Source of the DNA: Glossina fuscipes
Taxonomy: Eukaryota > Arthropoda > Insecta > Diptera > Glossinidae
NCBI RefSeq assembly: GCF_014805625.2
Contig: NW_023998646.1
Coordinates: forward strand, 1,201,885 to 1,265,884
DNA: 64,000 nucleotides
Direction: 5' to 3'
Positions 27,801 to 39,500 of the stretch are shown here, piece after piece. The first letter of the stretch is position 1. Each line of letters starts with the position of its first letter. Below the pieces are notes generated by a model. The model was not told where the DNA came from and did no database searches. It saw only the letters and a list, made by a program, of their open reading frames with translations. Position numbers and translations under genes: made by a program.

Positions 27801-27888
27801 GTATGCCCATAAAATGGCATATCTTGTTGGACAAAGCATAAAGCGAGTCACTTCGGAGGATCTTGCAAAGAAGTTATTCTATTTATAA
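21848..27888 (+). CDS. AGO3: Argonaute 3 (PIWI-clade piRNA slicer)
   Basis: Binds piRNAs and cleaves transposon RNA in the germline ping-pong cycle with Aubergine-type partners (family knowledge). Exons 21848-22241, 24543-25960, 26030-26213, 26520-26685, 26828-26972, 27456-27704 and 27802-27888 join in frame to 880 residues, near the length known for fly AGO3. The N-terminus has GRG repeats ([22 protein letters not shown]), typical sites for arginine methylation and Tudor binding. The block [15 protein letters not shown] and the PAZ motif [16 protein letters not shown] follow. The PIWI domain keeps the slicer residues Asp652 (GVDVYHD), Glu690 (KREEIL), Asp722 ([10 protein letters not shown]) and His855 ([11 protein letters not shown]), and ends FYL. 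AGO3 is preferred over Piwi or Aub because of the N-terminus and the [22 protein letters not shown] PAZ-proximal region. Intron 1 is 2.3 kb, the others short. AATAAA at 27992 and 28005. Confidence 0.92.
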
Positions 27889-30595
27889 ACTGAAAAACTA
27901 TTCGGAGCGAAAAAGTAAACATGAACCAAAAATAACTAAATTAAGTATATTATAATAATTAATGGAACCATAATAGTAAGAGTATATAAGTAATAAACAT
28001 TGGCAATAAAAATAAATACAAAAAATATAGCTAATTATAATAATAATACAAACAACAATATAAAAAAATGATAAGAATAATAATGATAATATCAACAACA
28101 ACAAAAAAAGCACGACGGGTTCATATTAAAACATGTAAATCAAAAGTTTTAATTGAAATAATAACAAAATGAAAAAATGTGAACAGCTTGAAAAGGTAAA
28201 AAAAAGGAGCGAGTTTTGATGCTGCAAGAATCAGTTTGAAATTCGCCTCTAAAATAATATAATAAAAGCTTTTGTTGTCACAGTAACAACGCGAATGGAT
28301 TACATCGCACGATGTTATATCTGGGTTATTGCCGTAGCTGTGTTCGATTTTATAATAACATTTCAACGGTTTATACAATCTTCAAAAAGGCTGATAAGAA
28401 TGACATGAACGAAAAACTAATTGGGAAATACTTCTTTCACCATTATTCAAGATGTCAATTATTTCAACTAAAGTTGCAGACAGAGTCTCAGAAGTACACC
28501 TATTGTCTTCAAGTTCTATGGGTATCAAAATTTTATATGTACTTATATTTTATGGGACGTATTTTCGTTATCTGAATTCCATACATATTTGCGAAACATG
28601 AAAAATTGATCAAATTTTGTAAATGAAAAAATGTGCTTATTTGTACTCTTTTGAATAACGAACACTCGTGAATTTTAATAAAATTTTTTTGACAATGAAT
28701 AAAGATTAGTTAAAAAAGGTGGGTCGACGTGATGCAAATCTCGGAAGAATTATTTCTTTAGTTTGCTGTTTTGAATAAGCATTGATATCAACATTTATGA
28801 CTACATCAATGTATATGAATTATAACTTTCCCAAAAATTTAAAATGTAAAAAATACGTAATTTAATCCAACTGTGATAATTACTTCTGTCTGTGTACACA
28901 CGGGACAAGTGCAAGTCAACTATACACGTGGTGCTTCACCATTTAATATTAGTTAGTGGATTCATAAGCTAAAAAATGTTTTGCTTGACAAGCGCAGAAA
29001 AGTGATTAAACTCTAAATTAAACTATAAATTTACAACCGAAGTTAAAACTTTTTTTCAAGCCACACTCGCAAAACAAAACTGACAACGGTTTTAACCACA
29101 TGTCGTCTGTTGGTCATAAAAGCTACCCAAAACACCAGCTGGAACATCATTAACTAAATTAATTATATAAGATATACCAACGCCACTTACGAAGGCAAAC
29201 ATAAAATTTTTTAGGTAGCTGAAGCGACATTGGAAATAAGTAAACCGGCCTAGAATTTCGCAGCATTAATTACGGGTGGCAAATTGACTAAGAAAAGTTG
29301 ACAACATTACCGTGCACACTACTCCAGCACCAAGCCTAATTTCGTGTTCACCACTATTTTTCCAACCAACATTGAAAGATTTCAAATAAGAGCGTATAAG
29401 AATATTGCCTTCCTCACGTAATTGCAACACATCAACCTTATTAAAGCTTTTCCGCAGCTGGAAGATTCACATTTGTTATGGTCCATAATGTGAACTTTAT
29501 TGTATCTAAAAAATAATTGAAGCCATGTTTTGCTAAAAAAACAGTATCACAAAGATGTCACTAGCCAATTTTTTTGTATTATTTCGTGGAACGTTAGAAT
29601 TTTATTGCGATTGTTGGCCCGGAATATGAAATTCGAATTAATATCCAAGAACCACCCAAGACTCCGCCGGAATAGGACTGCAAAATTTTTGCGTTTTTTA
29701 TTTTTTCATTTGTTTTAACTATGTTTATTGGGATTTATATATCCCCAGTGTGCTCTCCTGATATATATTTTTCTGTACTAAGAGGTAATATTAATATTAG
29801 CTACCCAATGTCAACTAACAGTAGGGTAATTTTTCTACTTTTGTTTCAAAAAAAGGAAGGATTTACTAACGGATAGCTTTTTATGTATGAAAGTACACAT
29901 CTTAAGTATGTAAGTAAAATTTTTAAACATATTTTATAAATAAAGTTTAGGTGGGAAAATTCCCAAAAAAATATATATGATTTTTCTTCCTTGACCGTAA
30001 TTGATTGACAAAATAGGCGAAGCTTATTAGGGCAAAGGGTAAAAAATTGATGTTAGTAGTGCAATGAATTCTAAAGAGACGGTTTCGAGAAAAACTCACA
30101 ATTTTAAAGAAATTTCAACTTACCAACCATCTGATACACCTGCGCTATAACAATTGGTGTCATTGCTTTGGACTCTTTTATTATCATGGTTATATATATG
30201 TATATATATATATATATACCGTTTACTGTTGAGGAATTACCTAATTTTACCAATACATTTGTCATATGTTTGGAAAACCTACTTTTTGGACCATGTAAAA
30301 TTTAAGAAAAAAAAGCTCAGGAAAACTAGGAATTTGATATAGCGCCGTCTTCACCTACTTAAAATTAAAATTTTGCGAACTGCTATTACCAGTTGTTCGA
30401 TTTTTTGGAGACACCCAGGTCAATATCAGCTTCTTCTCCGTCATGACATTTCTTACTCTTTCAATAGCAATTATACGGTACTGGAGAGACTTTGTACGTA
30501 TATTAACAAAAATTTTAATTTTTCTGTTATTTATTTATTAAAGGACTTTATTTTATGTCTAATAAGTATATACATAAATTAACTACACAAAAAAG
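27889..30595. other. intergenic region, AGO3 to chico
   Basis: The two genes converge here. The left side holds AGO3 poly(A) signals and an A/AAT-rich low-complexity tract (about 27940-28110). The right side holds the chico 3' UTR with a minus-strand AATAAA at 30552-30547. A short (TA)n tract lies at 30193-30220. Coding-like minus-strand stretches at 29128-29515 are described separately. Confidence 0.45.
29128..29515 (-). pseudogene. coding-like stretches, unrecognised
   Basis: On the minus strand, two open stretches in different frames look like protein. From about 29433 to 29270 one reads VDVLQLREEGNILIRSYL, then SFNVGWKNSGEHEIRLGAG, then VVCTVMLSTFLSQFATRN and a stop. From about 29245 to 29110 another reads FMFAFVSGVGISYIINLVND followed by VPAGVLGSFYD, a likely membrane segment. 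They could be pieces of one decayed membrane-protein gene joined by a frame change, or separate exons. I do not recognise the family and see no full splice structure. Confidence 0.25.
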
Positions 30596-33500
30596 TTAAG
30601 AACTTTTTTTTAAATGGGATAAGGGATCGTGATGTTCGAAATCAATTTTGGCATATGAGCTTTTTGAGTTCACTGAATGCGTGCCACTTAAGGCGCCAAT
30701 GAAATTTACTTTTGGCGAGTAGTCTCGGCTGCAAGCAGGCAAATCTAAGCTAGCGTAATACAAGCCCGAGGGTGAGGACAGAACTTTACTATCGATTTCG
30801 TTCTTTTTTGTGGCAATGGATGACAATTTCGTTAATGGTAATTCATTTAAATAATCCACGCCATCCGATTTAATAAGATGCTCATGATTTATATTTAACG
30901 CAGAATTTAAACTATTGCTCTCAATTATATGAAATTTATAAGGAGCGGTTTCAACTTGAGATTCGAAGTTATCACTTTTCGAATGCGAGAGCTTATCGTT
31001 TAGCTGGCTTTTCTCAGGCAAACTTTTCTCTCTAGAAGAAATTTCAAGTTGATTCCCTTCACATGTCACGGGCAGAATGGAAGAATCATTCATTTGCTTA
31101 TAATTTTCATGTTCGGAAGAATTCGGTGTAGTTAAATACGAATTCATTATGAACAGTTTTGCTTGATTTTCATGTGAGTCTTCAGATTCCTTATACACAT
31201 TAGCTATAAACGCCTTTTCAACGTTTTGCCCAGCAGAGTTATCATTTGTTACATTTAAACTTGTCTCTATATTATTTGAAGGCTTATTGCCGAAGTGTTC
31301 ATTGTTCTGGTTGTTCGAATTTGGATGTTGTATTGTTGTTCTGGGAAAGTCATTTTTTATAGCAGATTTTATCGAAATTGGTTTCATTTCCAAGTACCCG
31401 TTATCCGTTTGTAAAACGCATTTAATCACCAGTGAGTCTAATGAATTTTTTAAAGCTTCCACTCCATTTTGGTCAGTATTTTTCATTTCACAATTATTTT
31501 TCGTATCTTTCGACGGAAGTTTAGTATGCATATATTTCCTACTTGCCGGTTGCGAAAAGTCAATTTCCATTAAATCACTCATACGCTCAGCGGAACTTGT
31601 TTGATATTTATTAAAGAGAAGTGGCGCACTAATCGATTTCTTTGATGAAATATTGTCTACAGTGTAGTGGATGTTATTATTATTTGATGCCAGTTTTGGA
31701 TGTATTCGTTGTATATCGCACCTCGGAATTTTCGCTCTCGAACCAACAGAAAATGCCCTGACACGACCTGTGTTGCTTTCATTTGCTTTTTCCTTAAATA
31801 TCTGTATTTGCTGGTTTTTATTGCCCACGGAATACGCGCGCACTGGCCTCGTAGCTCTAGAAATTAGAAAATAAAAAACAGTTTCTCTCTTTATGTTTTC
31901 AGAGTATTAGCATTTTTTGTTTAGTAAAATATTTGCAGCACAAATAAAAATATAATATATTTGTTCCCAATTATCAAGTATATTGACATGGATTGAATCA
32001 AATCATTCTCGATAGTTCCAACTAAAAAGTGATATTTTGAAAAAGTCGTTATATAGAACAAACTGCTATTTTTAGTATGTTTCGTATCCGCCTGAGTCGC
32101 CGAGTAGGCAAGAGTCTCGACTGGCAACTCAATGGTCGTGGGTTCAAATCTCAAGTGCGGTAGAGTTTTTAATAAAGCCGAAAGCCTTAGATGCTAGTGC
32201 TTTAAGACTTTATTTAGCTTTAGAATTTATTCTCTGGCTATTTTAAATTTATAATAATAATAATAATAATAGTATGTTTCGAAAGAAATTGTTGAACATT
32301 CGTATTTACTAAACATTATAACAATGTGGAAAATTTGAATGTGAAGGAGTAGTAGCTCTTTGAATCTGCTCCCCTGCATAAACGTTTCTATAAAAAATAA
32401 GCCCTTCCTATAATAATACAAAAAGTCCTAATTTTTACTATGTATAGTGAAAATTGTTCTTACTTTCTGCTTTTTTACAAAGATTAAAAGGTTTATATGA
32501 CAACAAAATCGAGCTTGCGATATTTTGTGACGAAAGAGAAGTTCCAGATTGTGTGTTAGACTTACTAGCCTAAGGCATTTAATATTTGGCCGTTCCTGAC
32601 TATATCGTTTTGGCTTGCTTTTTCCCTACTTTCTTATATACAATTCTGCCCACAGTATCCCTATCTCCCCAATAACATTTTAACTAACTTACTGTAATTC
32701 CGTATCGAGGAAGGATTCCTTTGCCATATCTAATAAGCATTCGGAAAATTCTTTGGGATGATGTTTTATTTCATTTCTGAAGCCGTTGTTTGCGAAGGAG
32801 TCTTGACTTCCATCTTTTTCTTTAAAAAAATTTGTTGGTGCCATTGTTATATATTTTTCGCTTTCACCAAGTAAGTTTCCGTGATTTAATAAATCTGGAA
32901 ATTAAAAACGAAATCGAAATAATCGAAAATTATTTTATATGTTCATTTTTCGTTATTTTCAACTTACCATTGCTTAGGGGGCCAGATGTATTGATATTTA
33001 TATCTGAATAAGAAGGTTCATCAACACTTTCTTCTAGAATAACGCCATCTGACGCACGTGTGCTGGAAATATAAAAAATTTGAAGGATTATGGTGTATTT
33101 GATGGGCATAATTTACAGTAAACAAAAAAAAAAAGGCGAAGAAGTCTTTATTGGATGAAAACGTTCAATGAATTTGAAAAAGCTTTTGCAATTTGATCTG
33201 TTTGCCCAGTTTATTTCAAAGAATATTATATCTTTGCGATTAACAAAGCATCTGCAAAAATTGAATGACAAGTTGTTGAACAAGGGTGTTATAAAACTTT
33301 CGAAATATGCTTAGTATTCAATGTTATATCTATTATATCTCTGTCACCGCTTGCCTAAAGTCCATCGGTGACTTCGCAAAGCAATACATTATTTTAACAC
33401 GATTAATTTCTGAGGCAATCTTTCAGGATATTTGTGTTTCATTCATCTGCTTTCTGCTTTTTATAAGTCACTATGCACTAAAAATTGAGTTAGAAATCTA

Positions 33501-36500
33501 AAGTTTAACATATACCTCCGGCCTATTCCACAGTATTACGACTCTCTTTTAAATAGGCTTATAATAACGTAGAGATGTATAATAAAATGTTCAATTTTTT
33601 TAAGCTACAATGACGAGGATGTCTTACACGTTTTTTTATTTATAACATTCTCGATCAGATTGTCTGTTAGCAGAATTGAATAGAAGGTGCCACTGTGTCT
33701 ACGATTGCATAAATTGAGAAGTAGGTTCATAAATATACATCACGTTTGAAAGTTCGCATATTTTTGCAGATCAACTTAGAACGAGAGTAGTTGCACAACA
33801 CAATAGCAATAGCATTATATGACCTCTAAAAAATATCTGCCTAAAGTTCGACAAAAATATTTACCATGGTTATATAAAACTTCCACAAGTATGCCCGCAG
33901 TGTATAAACAATTATACCTTAAAAACCATAGCTGCAAAGCTTTGCATATACTTTACGCAAGGCTTTCTAAGAAGTACAAACGGTTTTAATCTATTAACTG
34001 ACATGCATACAATTAAGAAAGTACTTTGCAATTTTTAGAAGTTCAAGACAAACAGATCTTTTTAATTTTTATCGGTGAGTGACCTAAAACCATGTTAGAA
34101 AGATATTAAAATGAATTTGTAACTAAATAGTTATAGATGACCCCGAAAACTTGAGACATCCTGGATCATAATTGAAGGCAAATAGAATGCATTATTATTG
34201 GTTTTAGTTGGTTTTCTGCATTTAGAATTAGACAACTTTTCAATTTAGGAAAACCAATGAGCGATAAGCAAATATAATACAAAATAAATCAATTTGCGAT
34301 CCTACCTTAAACGGAAGGGTAAAAACGTGATAGCGTCATCTGATTCATCGATACTTATTGATGATTCTTCACTCTCTGAACATATTATTGGTGGACTGTT
34401 ACTTATCCGTTGAATAGTATTTGAACGATAACTTGATAAAGTTGCTGCATTTCGGAAATTTTGATTATTACATTCACTTGATGAACGATTACGCGAAGGT
34501 AAACTGTCACATCTTTCCCTTACAAAAGTTGCAGCTGCAAAAATATATAAAATTAATAAAGTACTAAAATCTATATAATAATGGAAAATGTGTCTTTTTC
34601 TTAACGTAAGATCCCTAAACCTCATGCGTACAATCCGTAACCTAGTTCACAGAGCTTATTGTGGTGTAATTGCAGCCGTACTAAAAGCACATTTTTTTTC
34701 ATTTTTTTGTTAGTCTTTGACAACTAGGTTATAATCGAAAAAATGCTTAACCGTTCAGCGCACGAATTGAAAAGCAGTTTGATAATTGTAAACACAGAAG
34801 CATATATATTTAATAACTAAATATAGATTTTATTTAAAACTCTTTGCTTCTAGGCGTTACATAATTGACATTTTGGCGCAATCGCCTTCATTTATATACA
34901 GCATTTTGATGGATTAATGACAACAGTGAAATTTGGAATTGATTTCACACGTTTAATTTGAATCCATTTTTGTTTATAATAATTGTCAATTTTTTAAATC
35001 TTGAATAATTTAAAAAAAATTTATCGCATTAGACTTTAAGGACCAACAACTTAATACACTAACATAATAGAGAGTAATAAAAATGTTTATTCATACCGTT
35101 AGGAAGCGTATTTGTAGCAGAAGTTAATGACTGAACTATTTTTTTGTCGTTTTTCGGCTTTGAAGCTTCTGTAGCTGAAGATGACCGTTTTCTCATAGGT
35201 TCTATTTGTTCATCGTTGTTTGATGTCATTTTGCTGAAAAAACAATAATAAGGAGCAATGCAAAATTAAACAAAATTTGAAGTGTTTGGAATAGAGAAAT
35301 TCTTATAAAATATGTGGCTTTGTATAAAAAATTCGTAACGCATATGTTAACAGTTAACAGTTTGCTGATGTTTACGTCAAACTTGGAAATTGGATTAATT
35401 GAGAAGAGGACGATATTAAGTAATCTAGATTACAATTGATTTTCTACTTCGCTTGTTACCGAAATCAATTAGGGCTTTCCATTAATGGAAAATTTAAGTG
35501 TTGAAGTGTGAAGAGAATGTCACAAATTCAACTTATGTTCATTTCGTTATAATAAAAACCTGCATCATCGATAAAGCTAAATTTTTAACTTTTCAAAATT
35601 ATTTACTTATGCATGTGATAGGTATACCTCAAAATCATTCTATGCATATTTTGTGCTATAAGCGGATCTTCCGTCTCCATCCAAAATTCTCCTGGACCTA
35701 TAGGACTTTGTCTCCCAATCTCCATATAAAAGTAGCATTGCGAATCACCACATCTACAAGAAAAATAAAGACACTATTAAGTATTAAAATTTATAAGATA
35801 TTTGTAACAAGAATTAAAAATTTTACATCTTCATCATTCAAGTACACCTATTTGCTGATTTAGGGTAAATATGTTAAAATATGTTAAAATGTTCGTTTTT
35901 AATTGCCAGCATCCTTTAAAATACATAGAGACTTCTTAAAACACTTTATAAAGCTTTGATAAACGTTTGCAAGTATACAACCAAATTCATAATGGTCACA
36001 TATATATACATATACTACACATAAATATAGAGTTGTTTTTTGTTGTTAATTTTATTCTTTTGCTTGAAGAAGGACAGCATTTATGAAGATAGTCCGAAGT
36101 GAATTATTTTCTATTATTAAAAAAAGATGCGGCAAGAAAAATAAAACCCATTCCATTAGAATACAGAACCAAGTAAGTTGAATTTATTACAATTTAAATG
36201 TAGAGACATGCGTCATTTAAAAGAAAAACAGACGTATTTTTTAATGAAAGTGCTTTATTTTTAAAGACAATTTTAGGTTGTTCAATTAATTTCACAAAAA
36301 CGGTTGACAAAAAAACAGGAAAAATTCATAACAACCGAAATAACATATCAAGTTTGCTTTGGCTTTAAATAGTGATATTTGTACTTGTTGGAGGCATGTT
36401 ATTTATACACTGCATTACCCTGTAAAAGGTGTTTATACTATTGTTGACGCTGATGAACGCATAATTTACGCAACGAAGTTATGACTATTTTGTTAATTCT

Positions 36501-39500
36501 CTCGATATGCTTATTGGCTCTAAGAACAGCGAAGAGGCTTAAAAAAAGTATTATACTTTGACTTTTACAATATTCTTTGAAAGCGTTTGACGTAATAGCA
36601 GCTCTTCTGTCGGACACGATTTTTTCGGAATTCTCAATGATGATTGCTGTGTTAGCTTCTAATCATTTCACCAGAACCACAAGTACACGTACGGTATAAC
36701 TAAACAGATTTACAAAAAGGGTCCACAATTATAAATATGTAATTGTAAGGTGTTCGCGGTTTTCAATGGTCACATGTGACCAAAATTATACCTTAACAAC
36801 CGTTTATCTGCCTTATTTATCGGATTTAACAGGCCATCTTTTTATCACTTTTAGCTTCAATTATAAGACTTCTTTGTTGAAAAATTACCTTAACGATGAG
36901 CTAATTATATTAAGTCTTGCGTCATCAGTGACGATGAGTTCCTTATCGGGGTGTTTATATAATACGTTATTTCAAATAGAAGTCTTCATATGAACTTGAG
37001 CAAAGTTTTAAAAAATATTTGATTAATAAGCAAAATACTCAACTTAGAGCATCAACATGTTGTATTTTGCGGCCCATCTTGAAACTCGTCGTTATCCAGT
37101 CGTTGTCATTATTCAATATTAATGCATTGGCTGAAATACTGATCGACATGCGTATATGAAGTATATGGAGCTGTATCACTGCAGAAGAATCCAGACGATC
37201 AACAATTACATCCAGTTGAATATATGAGTCGAAAGGCAAGTGTAATCGAAGAAAAATATCACCTTTATGAAATATTGGATATTTGGAGAAGTGGCGAGTT
37301 TATGTAATCGGGATTAAAAAAAATTTTACAGATTGCAATGGCTTTGTAATAACAATTAAAAACAAAGACAGATCCTTAGGAGTGCTGACGATAGGGTGCT
37401 TCAATTCTTGAAATCCGAACGCCTCATCACCTCCTACTTCTTACGTAACATGTCCGACAATGACTTCGCTATGATGACGTAATTATATACAAATCTTCTG
37501 AAATGTGATGTAAGACACAAATATCTTTGTAGTGTATCAAAATTATTTAGCACAGAAAAATTTTCTATAGCGACAGTGGTTTCCGTTGATGGTTTAATCG
37601 AAGAATTTTCTACAACATCTATGTTAAAAATGCAATCGTCTCATTAAGAACCGACATTTTTTTCATTTTTTTAATTTGCAGATTATGTGTGCTTTCTACG
37701 TCTCTTTTTAATTTTTCAATGTTCTGTTCTGTTGTTTAGTTAATGAAGGAATAACGATGTCCTCTATATAGGTAATTATTGGCCCATCTTGTGTCAATTT
37801 TCGAAAGGTAGTAAAAATGTATCTTGAAAAGATAGCAGCTGATTTATTTATTCCAAAAGGCATGTACGAGAATTAATACAGACCATGTGTTATAAACGAT
37901 ACGTATTTGCGAAAATCTTCATTTCCAGGTACATGGAAGAAACCTTTCTTTAGTCCAATGTCCTATAGACTTTGCTTGGTTACAATACCAAAAAATGATT
38001 ATCACGTTAAATTTTGTCGTTCAATTTACGGTAGTCACAATAGTACAATCTTTTTTTGAGACTAGTAAAATTGGTATCCTAACCTAACCACTCTTTGTTT
38101 ATGTACACTTTTTTGATCGTTACTTGACAGGCGCCTAATAAATTGGTATGTTAGCTGAGGGTAATATTTTCATTGTAACTGGAAACAATGCATTTTCTTT
38201 GATTTATGATTGTCAATCATAGATTCTACGGGTTTTGCTGTGTCATTCTGGAAGTGAGATAAGTCCCATTCACGTATTGACTGCGGCGTTGTCAATAAAC
38301 AATTATTTCCAAATTCTGCAATTATTTCTGGAATTTATATATTGGTTATTGTTTCCTCTACAGGCTTGTCTGATTCTTCTTCTGCTTTTCCAACATTCTT
38401 AACTTCAATTTTTATTTCATATTGTTTTTTCCTTCATTTTCAGTTGCATGTGTACGTTCGTTTTCAGTACCGTTTCCCGAAATTGCTTTCGTTAATTCCA
38501 CTGTTTACTTTTGTTAGTGTTATATTCCTCGTTGTTTTCCGAAAAACTTTGCTTCAACTGAAGTTATAATTATACCTACTTGTTCTAAAATTTCATTGGC
38601 TATAGGGAATAGATATGCAAATTATTTTAACACGGAAAATTTCTCTATATTAACATGGATGGTCTTTTGATATATATCCAATCGTTTTCGTTTGGGTAAT
38701 GCCAACACATCTCCCTTTAGTTTTTTAAAAACGTTGACGGGTCACTACTTCAATTAAAAATTGCAACAAAACGTCACTCCATGCATTTTTATATCTTTAA
38801 AAACACGGTTGTAATTTTTTGAGCTAAGGAGTTTGGTGCTCTCACCTTTAATATTATATTAAGACCGCTTTGTGACTGACCCTTTTGCATTTAATACAAA
38901 TGATAGTTGTAAACTTGCAATGCCTTTTCTCCGCATTTGAAGCGTTTGTTTGGAAAATAAATTGCACTTTCATTATCTACATTACAACTTGGTGCTTTGC
39001 CTGTTATGCTACGAACTTTTTCATACACCTTTAGATTTTCTTTAAGATCATCTAAATCTTCAACCTGAAAGGGAACAGTTTCATGCTACTTGGAATTAGA
39101 GACATTGTTTGTAAAATATTGAATTTAGCTTTCTTCGTCCAGCCCAATTGGTTTGTCCATTTCCATCAAAATGTACACACGATGACCTTCCTTGTCTTTT
39201 TTTCTTGCGGTTTTGTAGTATACGGTGGATTTGTGGGGATGGTAATTTTATTCCACATTCTTCTTAAGTAGTGCTACAATTTTCAAATATTGTTGGAAAC
39301 GAATAAACAATTTAGTTGCTCCTTTCAGTAACTGGCATGTATAAACTTTTGCAAGTAATGCCAATTCACTGCTTCTGTATTATCTTCAAAATTTGATACC
39401 CACTTAGGTACTTTAGTGTGGTCGGATCCGTTAAATGATGTTAATGAATCTTCAATGTCTTTCCTCGTCGACGCGAGTACAGTTTTGCATTATGATTTGA

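Noticed and set aside
21848..27888. Calling this gene Piwi or Aubergine.
   Set aside because: The GRG-repeat N-terminus and the region before PAZ resemble AGO3; the PIWI motifs alone would not separate the three.
36766..36993. Plus-strand frame inside the chico intron.
   Set aside because: It lies antisense within the pol region of the Gypsy element and shows no motif.
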